NCBI RefSeq assembly: GCF_000719865.1
Contig: NZ_JOID01000026.1
Location: forward strand, 1-64,000
DNA: 64,000 bases
Reading direction: 5' to 3'
From: Streptomyces albus subsp. albus
GTDB taxonomy: Bacteria > Actinomycetota > Actinomycetes > Streptomycetales > Streptomycetaceae
Part shown: one piece after another, positions 24,853 to 33,189 of the stretch
Position numbering within the stretch: position 1 is the first letter of the stretch
Layout: each line of letters starts with the position of its first letter
The notes under the pieces: model-generated
What the model was told of the DNA's origin: nothing
What the model saw: only the letters and a program-made list of their open reading frames with translations
Databases searched by the model: none
Program-made: the position numbers and the translations under genes

Positions 24853-25533
24853 TCAGGGCTTCCCCGCCGGCCCCGTCCCGGTCAGCCGCCCCAGCGCCGC
24901 GGAGGCCGCGGGCGCGAGCCGGGGATGCTCCCGGGCCGCGTTCAGCACCGGGATCGCCCGCCGGTCACCGAGCACCGCCAGCCCTTCGACGCAGGCCATG
25001 GCGATCTGCCCGTACCCCGCGGGCCCGCCGCGCCGCGAGGAACCCACCAGCCGTTCCAGGGTGGTGATCAGGGCCGGTACGGACTCGGGGGCCCGAAGCG
25101 CCGTCAGCAGCCGCACCGGGTGCAGGGCGTAGGCGGTGCGCAGCGGGTTGGTGGCCAGGGCCGCGGCGGCGCGCGCGGTCCGGGGATCGCCGAGGCGGGC
25201 GAGGGCGTGGGCGGCGGTGGCGCAACGGCCCGGGTCGCGGTGGTTGAGGAGCAGGACGAGGGTCTCGAAGGCGCGGCGGTCGCCGCGGCAGCCGAGGGTG
25301 AAGGCGGCCAGTTCGCGGGCCCACAGGGGCTGTCCGGTGCGGGTGAGGACGGCGGCCAGTTCGTCCAGCGCGGCGGTCCCTCCTCCGCCGGACAGGGTGG
25401 TGCGGGCGAGCGCGGCCAGGGTGCCGCAGTCCGCGGTCTCCCCGGCTCCGGCCGCTTCGCGGCCCACCCGTTCCAGCAGCGTGCCGAGCGCGGCCCGGTC
25501 CTCGCGTCCCGCCGTATGGCCTCCGGCCGACAT
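24853..25533 (-). CDS. HEAT-repeat protein
   Basis: A 226-residue all-helical protein with several HEAT/PBS-lyase-like repeats, for example PLWARELAAFTLGCRGDRRA, RCATAAHALARLGDPRTARA and GQIAMACVEGLAVLGDRRA. Such repeats form a solenoid for protein-protein contact; no catalytic motif is seen. The ATG at 25533 has AAAGGAC upstream; an in-frame start 25 codons earlier lacks one. The gene converges on the peptidoglycan-binding gene, with only 75 bp between. Confidence 0.8.
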   Translation of the reverse strand: MSAGGHTAGREDRAALGTLLERVGREAAGAGETADCGTLAALARTTLSGGGGTAALDELAAVLTRTGQPLWARELAAFTLGCRGDRRAFETLVLLLNHRDPGRCATAAHALARLGDPRTARAAAALATNPLRTAYALHPVRLLTALRAPESVPALITTLERLVGSSRRGGPAGYGQIAMACVEGLAVLGDRRAIPVLNAAREHPRLAPAASAALGRLTGTGPAGKP

Positions 25534-26448
25534 GTCCTTTCCCCCTCCCCACCGCGGTGCCGGACGCCCCGGCACCGGACCGCCCCGCGCGGGCGCGGCT
25601 CCCGGCACCGGCGGGTTTAACGTCTCTACCCGGCCCGGGCCCCGGGGTCACTTCCGGGCGGGGTCCGGCTTCCGCGCATGGCCGTCCGGACCGCCGGCCA
25701 TCGGACCAACTGCCCCGAGGGCCCCACCCGCCTCCCCTGCCCGGGTCCTCGCCCGCCCGGTCCCCGCCTCCCGGCGCCCGCCTTCCCGGGTCCCTGCCTT
25801 CTCAGCTTCCGCCGTCCCGTCCCTCCCCGCCGCACCGCTCCCACCGCAGAGCCGTCCCCCGTCAACGCCGGAGGCCGGCTGCCACCGCCACCCCGGCGCT
25901 CTCCACAGGCGGCCGCCCGGCTCACCGCCCGGTCCACCCCACCGGCGCCGGGCCCCCGGCCACCCCGCCACCTCAGCTACCCGCCGCCCCGACCCACCAC
26001 CGCCCCGACCCACCGCCGTCTCAACTCCCCGCCCCACCCCGCCTCATGACCCGACCGCTCACTTGTGAGCGGCGCAGATCACATGGGCGCAGGGGTGGCG
26101 CGGAACGGATCGCCCGCCTACCCTCGTCGCAGGAGTTCGTACGCCGCCACAGCGGACGGTACGGACCCGCTTCCAGCGGCCTGGTGACGCAGCCGCCGGA
26201 GGCACCGCCGGCCCGGTTTCCCACCGGTCCGGCCGCACGGCGCGGTCCCGGGGACAGGGCCCGCCGATGCCCCGCCGGGCGCCCGCGCCCGCCCGGGGCG
26301 TGATCCGCAGAGCCCGAACAGCGGTGCCCGTCTCGGGCGCACCGCCCGATTCCCCGGTCGCGCGCGCCCGTTCGGCGCCCGCAGGCCCCGTCCTCCTCAG
26401 TCGTCACTCTCCCCGTCCGTGTCCGGGGATTACCTTCTGGAGTCCGCG
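25534..26448. other. Long gene-free region before hydroxyacyl-CoA dehydrogenase
   Basis: A 915-bp gap. All open frames here are Pro/Arg/Ala-rich and look like GC shadows. The only distinct feature is the palindrome at 26055-26072 within a short AT-richer stretch. A 34-codon frame from 26082 is too short and compositionally plain to call. Confidence 0.5.
26055..26072. promoter_or_regulatory. 18-bp palindrome, candidate operator
   Basis: CCGCTCAC-TT-GTGAGCGG is a perfect inverted repeat with 8-bp arms and a 2-nt centre. The tiny centre argues against a terminator and for a dimeric regulator site. The next gene downstream starts at 26449. Confidence 0.45.
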
Positions 26449-28263
26449 ATGGACCGCAATTCCACTCCCGACCCCGCTTCCTCCGCCGTCACCCTCCCGG
26501 TCGTCGCCGTCGTCGGCCTGGGCACCATGGGGACCGGCATCGCCGAGGTGCTGGCCCGCGCCGGCCGCGAGGTCATCGGCATCGACATCAGCGAGGCCGC
26601 CGCCCGTGACGCCGTGGCGGCCCTGGAGCGCTCGACCGCGCACGCCGTGGCCCGCGAGCGGATCACCGAGCAGGAGCGGCAGGACATGCTCGCCCGCTTC
26701 CGCACCTTCTCCGACCTCCAGGCCGCGGCCGAGGCCGACCTCGTCATCGAGGTGGTGCCGGAGGAGTACGAGACGAAGCGCCAGGTCTTCACCGCGCTCG
26801 ACGGCATCGTCCGCCCGGATACCGTCCTGGCCACCGGCACCAACGCGCTCTCCGTGACCCGGCTGGCCGCCGACTCGGCCCGCCCCGAGCGCGTCCTGGG
26901 CCTGCACTTCTTCAACCCGGCCCCGGCCATGAAGCTCGTCGAGGTGGTCTCCACGGTCCTGACCGCCCCGGCCGCCACGGCCGCGGTGACCGCGCTCGCC
27001 CGCGAGCTGGGCAAGGAGCCGGTGGCGGTCGGCGACCGTCCCGGGTTCCTCGCCGACGGCCTGCTGTTCGGCTACCTCAACCAGGCCGCGGCGATGTACG
27101 AGGCCAAGTACGCCACCCGCGAGGACATCGACGCCGCCATGCGGCTGGGCTGCGGCCTGCCGATGGGCCCGCTGGCCCTGCTGGACCTGATCGGCATCGA
27201 CACCGCCCGCACCGTCCTGGACGCCATGTACGCGGAGTCCGGCGACCGGCTGCACGCCCCGTCCCCGATCCTCAAGCAGCTGAGCGCCGCCGGGCTGACC
27301 GGCCGCAAGGCCGGGCGCGGCTTCTACAGCTACGAGGCGCCGGGCAGCGGCACCGTCGTCCCCGACGAGCTGACCCCGGCCGCGGACGCGGCGGCCGTCG
27401 CGGGCCGCCCCGTGAGCAGTGTGGGCGTGGCCGGCTCCGGCACCATGGCGAGCGGTATCGCCGAGGTGTTCGCCAAGGCCGGTTACGACGTGGTGCTCGC
27501 CGCCCGCAGCCAGGAGAAGGCCGACACGGCCAAGGCCCGGATCGCCAAGTCCCTGGGCCGGTCCGTGGACAAGGGCCGGATGACGGCCGAGGCGCGGGAC
27601 GAGACGCTGGCCCGGATCACCGCGGCCGGCTCGCTCGACGCCTTCGCGGACGTCGACCTGGCCGTGGAGGCCGTGGCCGAGGACCTGGCCGTCAAGCAGC
27701 AGCTCTTCGGCACCCTGGACAAGGTCTGCAAGCCGGGCGCGGTGCTCGCCACCACCACGTCCAGCCTGCCGGTCGTGGCCTGCGCCCGGGCGACCTCCCG
27801 CCCGCAGGACGTCATCGGGATGCACTTCTTCAACCCCGCCCCGGCCATGAAGCTGGTCGAGGTGGTCCGCACGGTGCTCACCGCGGACGACGTCCACGCG
27901 ACGGTCCGCGAGGTCTGCGCCAAGGTCCGCAAGCACCCGGTGGACTGCGGCGACCGTGCCGGGTTCATCGTCAACGCGCTGCTGTTCCCGTATCTCAACA
28001 ACGCGGTCAAGATGGTCCAGGAGCACTACGCGACGCTGGACGACATCGACGCGGCGATGAAGCTCGGCGGCGGCTACCCGATGGGCCCGTTCCAGCTGCT
28101 CGACGTGGTCGGCCTGGACGTCTCCCTGGCGATCCAGAAGGTGCTGCACAACGAGTTCCGGGAGCCGGGCCTGGCGCCGGCGCCGCTTCTGGAGCACCTG
28201 GTCGCGGCGGGCTGCCTGGGCCGCAAGACGGGGCGCGGCTTCCGCGAGTATGCGAGGGCCTGA
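26449..28263 (+). CDS. Two-module 3-hydroxyacyl-CoA dehydrogenase
   Basis: A 604-residue enzyme made of two complete 3-hydroxyacyl-CoA dehydrogenase modules in tandem. Module 1 (about 10-300) has VVGLGTMGTGIAEVLARAG (NAD fold) and LHFFNPAPAMKLVEVV (catalytic His). Module 2 (about 325-604) repeats these as VAGSGTMASGIAEVFAKAG and MHFFNPAPAMKLVEVV. Each C-terminal part has the substrate loop GLPMGPLALLDLIG or GYPMGPFQLLDVVG. It interconverts (S)-3-hydroxybutyryl-CoA and acetoacetyl-CoA, feeding crotonyl-CoA to the downstream Ccr. The ATG at 26449 follows CTGGAG. It lies just ahead of the TetR gene and the ethylmalonyl-CoA cluster, matching the gene order I recall in S. coelicolor. Confidence 0.92.
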   Translation: MDRNSTPDPASSAVTLPVVAVVGLGTMGTGIAEVLARAGREVIGIDISEAAARDAVAALERSTAHAVARERITEQERQDMLARFRTFSDLQAAAEADLVIEVVPEEYETKRQVFTALDGIVRPDTVLATGTNALSVTRLAADSARPERVLGLHFFNPAPAMKLVEVVSTVLTAPAATAAVTALARELGKEPVAVGDRPGFLADGLLFGYLNQAAAMYEAKYATREDIDAAMRLGCGLPMGPLALLDLIGIDTARTVLDAMYAESGDRLHAPSPILKQLSAAGLTGRKAGRGFYSYEAPGSGTVVPDELTPAADAAAVAGRPVSSVGVAGSGTMASGIAEVFAKAGYDVVLAARSQEKADTAKARIAKSLGRSVDKGRMTAEARDETLARITAAGSLDAFADVDLAVEAVAEDLAVKQQLFGTLDKVCKPGAVLATTTSSLPVVACARATSRPQDVIGMHFFNPAPAMKLVEVVRTVLTADDVHATVREVCAKVRKHPVDCGDRAGFIVNALLFPYLNNAVKMVQEHYATLDDIDAAMKLGGGYPMGPFQLLDVVGLDVSLAIQKVLHNEFREPGLAPAPLLEHLVAAGCLGRKTGRGFREYARA

Positions 28264-28336
28264 CCGGTTCCGGGGCTGGGGCGGACTGCTGGAGCCCGGT
28301 GGCGGTCCGTCCCGGCACGGCCCCGAAGAGCCGTGT

Positions 28337-28342
28337 TACGTT
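28337..28342 (+). promoter_or_regulatory. -10 box TACGTT, leaderless start of TetR gene
   Basis: TACGTT ends 6 nt before the ATG at 28349; no Shine-Dalgarno sequence is present. The regulator could thus have its own promoter separate from the gene upstream. Confidence 0.45.
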
Positions 28343-28348
28343 CCCCAC

Positions 28349-29218
28349 ATGTCCCATCCCGTGAAGTCCGCCCGACCCCCGCGTACGGCCGTGAAAGGCC
28401 CGTCAAAGCAGGACAGTTCGGACACGACGGCCGGCAGCCGCCGGGCCGCCGCGCAGCGGCTCACCATGCGGCGGAAGCTGGCGGCCGCGGCGATGGAGCT
28501 CTTCGCGACGAAGGGCTACGAGGCCACGACGGTGGACGAGATCGCCGCCGCGGCCGGGGTCGCCCGGCGCACCTTCTTCCGGCACTTCCGCTCCAAGGAA
28601 GAGGCGATCTTCCCGGACCACGACGACACCCTGGTCCGGGCGGAGGCCGTGCTGGCCGCGGCCCCGGCGGAGGAGCATCCGCTGGACACGGTCTGCCGGG
28701 GCATCAAGGAGGTCATGCGGATGTACGCGGCCTCCCCGGCCGTGTCCGTGGAGCGCTACCGGCTCACCCGCGAGGTGCCCACACTGAGGGAGCGGGAGAT
28801 CGCCTCGGTGGCCCGGTACGAGCGGCTGTTCACGCGGTATCTGCTGGGGCACTTCGACGAGCGGGCCCACCGGGACGGCGACGACGACCCGCTGCTCGCC
28901 GAGGTCGCCGCCTCGGCGGTGGTGACGGCGCACAACCACGTGCTGCGGCGCTGGCTGCGGGCCGGCGGGGAGGGTGACGTGGAGGCGCAGTTGGACCGCG
29001 CGTTCGCGATCGTCCGGGAGACCTTCGGCAGCGGCATCGGCCGGGCGGTCCGGCCCGCGGCCGAAGCCGAGGAGGACGCGGAGGCCGAGCCGGCGCAGCC
29101 TCCGGCCGTGACCGCCTCGGCGACCGACGAGGTGCTGGTCACCGTGGCCCGGACGGACGCCCCGCTCAGCGAGGTCATACGCACCATCGAGCGGGCCCTC
29201 AAGCACAGACAGGACTGA
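28349..29218 (+). CDS. TetR-family regulator of the ccr cluster (inferred)
   Basis: A 289-residue TetR/AcrR regulator. The DNA-binding domain lies at about residues 45-90 (MELFATKGYEATTVDEIAAA, then AGVARRTFFRHFRSKEEAIF). The ligand domain is long and ends in an acidic linker (AEAEEDAEAEPAQPP) followed by a short C-terminal extension (EVLVTVARTDAPLSEVIRTI). Its place between the hydroxyacyl-CoA dehydrogenase and ccr, and the operator-like repeats before ccr, suggest that it controls the pathway. A TetR-type regulator, CcrR, activates ccr in Methylobacterium, so activation is as possible as repression. Confidence 0.88.
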   Translation: MSHPVKSARPPRTAVKGPSKQDSSDTTAGSRRAAAQRLTMRRKLAAAAMELFATKGYEATTVDEIAAAAGVARRTFFRHFRSKEEAIFPDHDDTLVRAEAVLAAAPAEEHPLDTVCRGIKEVMRMYAASPAVSVERYRLTREVPTLREREIASVARYERLFTRYLLGHFDERAHRDGDDDPLLAEVAASAVVTAHNHVLRRWLRAGGEGDVEAQLDRAFAIVRETFGSGIGRAVRPAAEAEEDAEAEPAQPPAVTASATDEVLVTVARTDAPLSEVIRTIERALKHRQD

Positions 29219-29533
29219 GCCGCCCGCCCCGCCACGGACGAGAGGGCACCCCGGCAACCCGGCACCCCGGCAACCCGGCACCCCGGCACCCCGGCAACCC
29301 GGCACTCCGGAACCCAGGCCCCGGAACCCCGGAACCGGAGCGCCGGCACGTGAGACCCGGGACCCGCGCCGGGACGGGACACCGGAGCCCGCCGGCCCCG
29401 GCCGGACGGCCGCCCGGCACCGCACCCGCACCGAACGGCCGCCTCCCCGGCGGCCGTTCGGCCGTTCCCGCTCCGCCCGCCCACCCCCTCCCCGCTCATG
29501 TGCGCATGCTCCACGACGGGTGAGAGAAATTCT
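29219..29533. repeat. Octamer tandem repeats in ccr upstream region
   Basis: From about 29245 to 29315 the sequence alternates the octamers CACCCCGG and CAACCCGG in tandem (about nine units), then decays. No gene is visible in this part of the 595-bp gap. Confidence 0.65.
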
Positions 29534-29548
29534 TGGCACGCAGTGTCT
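29534..29548. promoter_or_regulatory. Operator-like half-palindrome upstream of ccr (site 1)
   Basis: TGGCACGCAGTGTCT shares its left half and centre with the perfect palindrome at 29556-29570, and lies exactly 22 bp, about two helical turns, upstream of it. Confidence 0.45.
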
Positions 29549-29576
29549 TGTCGAGTGGCACGCCGTGCCATACGGT
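29548..29576 (+). promoter_or_regulatory. ccr promoter
   Basis: TTGTCG (-35), a 17-bp spacer and TACGGT (-10). The spacer is almost wholly occupied by operator site 2. The implied leader before the ccr GTG at 29814 is about 230 nt. Confidence 0.55.
29556..29570. promoter_or_regulatory. Palindromic operator within ccr promoter (site 2)
   Basis: TGGCACG-C-CGTGCCA is a perfect 7-1-7 inverted repeat between the -35 and -10 boxes of the ccr promoter. It is the size expected for a TetR-type dimer site; the TetR gene at 28349 is the obvious candidate regulator. Confidence 0.55.
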
Positions 29577-29813
29577 GGTGCTCGTCCAGGGCGCTGTCCC
29601 CGCGGCTCCCCGCCGTGCGCCCTGACGCCTGCGTCACAGGCACCCCGGACCCGTCCGGGGACAACAAAGAGCGCTCACCAGCGCCGCCACACAGCACCAC
29701 CCGTGCGGACCGCATGGCGAGCCGCACACCCGTGCCGCCCCGGCGGCACAGTGACCCGACAAGACCCCAGCGTTCCCTCAAGCGTCCCCGAACGCTTCGC
29801 CGGAGGCCCCACC

Positions 29814-31151
29814 GTGAATGAGATCCTGGACGCCATCGTCGCGGACGGCACGACGTCCGCCGACTTCGCCGCCCTGCAGCTGCCCGAGTCCTACCGGGCC
29901 GTGACCGTCCACAAGGACGAGCAGGACATGTTCGCCGGCGTCGAGAGCCGCGACAAGGACCCCCGCAAGTCCCTGCACCTGGACGACGTCCCGGTGCCCG
30001 AGCTCGGCCCGGGCGAGGCCCTCGTCGCCGTGATGGCCAGCTCCGTCAACTACAACTCGGTCTGGACCTCGATCTTCGAGCCCGTCTCGACCTTCGGCTT
30101 CCTGGAGCGCTACGGCCGGCTCTCCCCGCTCACCAAGCGGCACGACCTGCCGTACCACATCATCGGCTCCGACCTCGCCGGCGTCGTGCTCCGCACCGGC
30201 CCCGGCGTCAACGCCTGGCAGCCCGGTGACGAGGTCGTCGCGCACTGCCTCTCCGTGGAGCTGGAGTCGGCCGACGGCCACAACGACACCATGCTCGACC
30301 CGGAGCAGCGCATCTGGGGCTTCGAGACCAACTTCGGCGGCCTCGCCGAGATCGCCCTCGTCAAGTCCAACCAGCTGATGCCGAAGCCCGGCCACCTCAG
30401 CTGGGAGGAGGCGGCGGCCCCCGGCCTGGTGAACTCCACCGCCTACCGCCAGCTCGTCTCCCGCAACGGCGCCGGCATGAAGCAGGGCGACAACGTCCTC
30501 ATCTGGGGCGCCAGCGGCGGCCTCGGCTCCTACGCCACCCAGTTCGCGCTGGCCGGCGGCGCCAACCCGATCTGCGTCGTCTCCAGCGACCAGAAGGCGG
30601 ACATCTGCCGCTCGATGGGCGCCGAGGCGATCATCGACCGCAACGCCGAGGGCTACAAGTTCTGGAAGGACGAGCACAACCAGGACCCGCGCGAGTGGAA
30701 GCGCTTCGGCAAGCGCATCCGCGAGCTCACCGGCGGCGAGGACGTGGACATCGTCTTCGAGCACCCCGGCCGCGAGACCTTCGGCGCCTCGGTGTACGTC
30801 ACCCGCAAGGGCGGCACCATCGTCACCTGCGCCTCGACCTCCGGCTACAACCACGAGTACGACAACCGCTACCTGTGGATGTCGCTGAAGAAGATCGTGG
30901 GCTCGCACTTCGCCAACTACCGCGAGGCGTGGGAGGCCAACCGCCTGATCGCCAAGGGCAAGATCCACCCCACGCTGTCGAAGACGTACAGCCTGGAGGA
31001 GACCGGCCAGGCCGCGTACGACGTGCACCGCAACCTCCACCAGGGCAAGGTCGGCGTGCTCGCCCTCGCCCCCGAGGAGGGCATGGGCGTCCGCGACCAC
31101 GAGATGCGCGCCAAGCACCTCGACGCCATCAACCGCTTCCGGAACGTCTGA
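29814..31151 (+). CDS. ccr: Crotonyl-CoA carboxylase/reductase
   Basis: A 445-residue NADPH-dependent enzyme that reductively carboxylates crotonyl-CoA to (2S)-ethylmalonyl-CoA, the committed step of the ethylmalonyl-CoA pathway and a source of polyketide extender units. It is an unusual MDR protein: GroES-like part with ASSVNYNSVWTSIFEPV, substrate region WGFETNFGGLAEIALVK and PGLVNSTAYRQLVSRNGAGM, Rossmann loop WGASGGLGSYATQFALAGG, and CO2-site region NYREAWEANRLI. The sequence closely resembles the S. coelicolor enzyme as I recall it. The GTG at 29814 (NEILDAIV) follows CGGAGG 7 nt upstream. It heads an operon of five pathway genes with gaps of 16 nt or less. Confidence 0.97.
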   Translation: MNEILDAIVADGTTSADFAALQLPESYRAVTVHKDEQDMFAGVESRDKDPRKSLHLDDVPVPELGPGEALVAVMASSVNYNSVWTSIFEPVSTFGFLERYGRLSPLTKRHDLPYHIIGSDLAGVVLRTGPGVNAWQPGDEVVAHCLSVELESADGHNDTMLDPEQRIWGFETNFGGLAEIALVKSNQLMPKPGHLSWEEAAAPGLVNSTAYRQLVSRNGAGMKQGDNVLIWGASGGLGSYATQFALAGGANPICVVSSDQKADICRSMGAEAIIDRNAEGYKFWKDEHNQDPREWKRFGKRIRELTGGEDVDIVFEHPGRETFGASVYVTRKGGTIVTCASTSGYNHEYDNRYLWMSLKKIVGSHFANYREAWEANRLIAKGKIHPTLSKTYSLEETGQAAYDVHRNLHQGKVGVLALAPEEGMGVRDHEMRAKHLDAINRFRNV

Positions 31152-31167
31152 GACGGGTCTTTCACCG

Positions 31168-33189
31168 ATGACTGAGCGTCGCAAGGATCGTCCGTGGCTG
31201 ATGCGGACCTACGCGGGGCATTCCACCGCGGAAGCCTCCAATGAGCTCTACCGGCGGAACCTCGCCAAGGGCCAGACCGGCCTGTCGGTCGCGTTCGACC
31301 TGCCGACGCAGACCGGCTACGACCCCGACCACGTCCTCGCCAAGGGCGAGGTCGGCCGGGTCGGGGTCCCGGTCTCCCACCTCGGCGACATGCGCCGGCT
31401 GTTCCAGGACATCCCCCTGGACCAGATGAACACCTCGATGACCATCAACGCCACGGCCATGTGGCTGCTGGCGCTGTACCAGGTGGTCGCCGAGGAGCAG
31501 GGCGCCGACATCACCAAGCTGTCCGGCACCACGCAGAACGACATCGTCAAGGAGTACCTCTCCCGGGGGACGCACGTCTTCCCGCCCGGGCCGAGCCTCC
31601 GGCTGACCACCGACATGATCACGTACACGGTGGCCAACATCCCCAAGTGGAACCCGATCAACATCTGCAGCTACCACCTGCAGGAGGCCGGCGCCACCCC
31701 GGTCCAGGAGATCTCGTACGCGATGTCCACGGCGATCGCCGTGCTCGACGCCGTGCGCGACTCCGGCCAGGTGCCGCCGGAGAAGTTCGGGGACGTCGTC
31801 GCCCGCATCTCCTTCTTCGTCAACGCGGGCGTCCGGTTCGTCGAGGAGATGTGCAAGATGCGCGCCTTCGGCCGCATCTGGGACCAGGTCACCCGCGAGC
31901 GGTACGGCGTCGAGAACGCCAAGCAGCGCCGCTTCCGCTACGGCGTCCAGGTCAACTCCCTCGGCCTCACCGAGGCCCAGCCGGAGAACAACGTCCAGCG
32001 CATCGTGCTGGAGATGCTGGCCGTCACCCTCTCCAAGGACGCCCGCGCCCGCGCCGTCCAGCTCCCCGCCTGGAACGAGGCGCTGGGCCTGCCCCGGCCC
32101 TGGGACCAGCAGTGGTCGCTGCGCATCCAGCAGGTCCTCGCCCATGAGTCGGACCTGCTGGAGTACGAGGACATCTTCGCCGGCTCGCACGTCATCGAGG
32201 CCAAGGTCGACTCCCTCGTGGAGGAGTGCCTGGCCGAGATCGAGCGGATCCAGGAGATGGGCGGCGCCATGGCCGCCGTCGAGTCCGGCTACCTCAAGTC
32301 CCAGCTCGTCGCCTCGCACGCCGAACGCCGCGCGAAGATCGAATCCGGCGAGGAGAAGATCGTCGGCGTCAACTGCTACGAGTCGACGGAGCCGAACCCG
32401 CTCACCGCGGACCTCGACACCGCGATCATGACGGTCGACCCGGAGAACGAGGCCCGGGTCGTGGAGGCCCTGCACCGCTGGCGCGACGAGCGCGACGAGG
32501 CCCGCGCGCAGGACGCCCTGTCCGCCCTCAAGGCGGCCGCCGCGGGCGACGCCAACCTCATGCCCGCCACCCTGGAGTGCGCCCGCGCGGGCGTCACCAC
32601 CGGCGAGTGGGCCTGGGCGCTGCGGGACGTCTTCGGCGAGTTCCGCGCCCCCACCGGCGTCAGCAGCGCCCCGCTGGCCGTCGCGGCCGAGCAGGGCACC
32701 CCGCTCGCCGCCGTCCGGCAGAAGGTGGCCCGCACCGCCGAGGAGCTCGGCAGCGGCAAGCTCCGGCTGCTGGTGGGCAAGCCCGGCCTCGACGGGCACA
32801 GCAACGGCGCCGAGCAGATCGCCGTACGGGCCCGGGACGCGGGCTTCGAGGTGGTCTACCAGGGCATCCGGCTGACCCCCGAGCAGATCGTCTCCGCGGC
32901 CGTGGCCGAGGATGTGCACTGCGTCGGTCTGTCGATCCTGTCGGGCTCGCACGCCGAGCTCGTGCCGGACGTCGTGGAACGGCTCCGCCGGGCCGGCGCC
33001 GCGGACCTGCCGGTGATCGTCGGCGGGATCATCCCGAGCGCCGACGCACGGGCGCTCCGGGAAGCCGGGGTCGCCGCCGTCTTCACCCCGAAGGACTTCG
33101 GGATCACGGAGATCATCGGCCGCATCGCCGACGAGATCCGGATCGCGAACAAGCTCGACCCTCTCGACCTCCAGGAGGACTCCGCATGA
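31168..33189 (+). CDS. ecm: (2R)-ethylmalonyl-CoA mutase (MeaA type)
   Basis: A 673-residue coenzyme B12 mutase that converts ethylmalonyl-CoA to methylsuccinyl-CoA. The N-terminal TIM barrel has the acyl-CoA mutase sequences VAFDLPTQTGYDPDHVLAKG, MNTSMTINATAMWLLALY and SGTTQNDIVKEYLSRGTHVF. The C-terminal cobalamin domain has the base-off motif DGHSNG (the DxHxxG signature, near residue 545) and ends with the Rossmann segment VIVGGIIPSADARALREAG. It differs from methylmalonyl-CoA mutase by being a single-subunit MeaA-type protein. The start lies 16 nt after ccr, and the stop overlaps the next gene by 4 nt (ATGA). Confidence 0.96.
   Translation: MTERRKDRPWLMRTYAGHSTAEASNELYRRNLAKGQTGLSVAFDLPTQTGYDPDHVLAKGEVGRVGVPVSHLGDMRRLFQDIPLDQMNTSMTINATAMWLLALYQVVAEEQGADITKLSGTTQNDIVKEYLSRGTHVFPPGPSLRLTTDMITYTVANIPKWNPINICSYHLQEAGATPVQEISYAMSTAIAVLDAVRDSGQVPPEKFGDVVARISFFVNAGVRFVEEMCKMRAFGRIWDQVTRERYGVENAKQRRFRYGVQVNSLGLTEAQPENNVQRIVLEMLAVTLSKDARARAVQLPAWNEALGLPRPWDQQWSLRIQQVLAHESDLLEYEDIFAGSHVIEAKVDSLVEECLAEIERIQEMGGAMAAVESGYLKSQLVASHAERRAKIESGEEKIVGVNCYESTEPNPLTADLDTAIMTVDPENEARVVEALHRWRDERDEARAQDALSALKAAAAGDANLMPATLECARAGVTTGEWAWALRDVFGEFRAPTGVSSAPLAVAAEQGTPLAAVRQKVARTAEELGSGKLRLLVGKPGLDGHSNGAEQIAVRARDAGFEVVYQGIRLTPEQIVSAAVAEDVHCVGLSILSGSHAELVPDVVERLRRAGAADLPVIVGGIIPSADARALREAGVAAVFTPKDFGITEIIGRIADEIRIANKLDPLDLQEDSA

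Noticed and set aside
26082..26186. 34-codon open frame just after the palindrome, as a leader peptide
   Set aside because: No ribosome site, and no regulatory codon bias or attenuator hairpin follows.
26404..28197. 597-codon open frame antisense to the hydroxyacyl-CoA dehydrogenase
   Set aside because: It mirrors the third-position GC bias of the real gene, is rich in Gly/Arg/His/Val without motifs, and has no ribosome site.
31162..32952. Long open frame antisense to ecm
   Set aside because: Shadow of the mutase gene; composition typical of antisense frames in high-GC DNA, no domain recognised.
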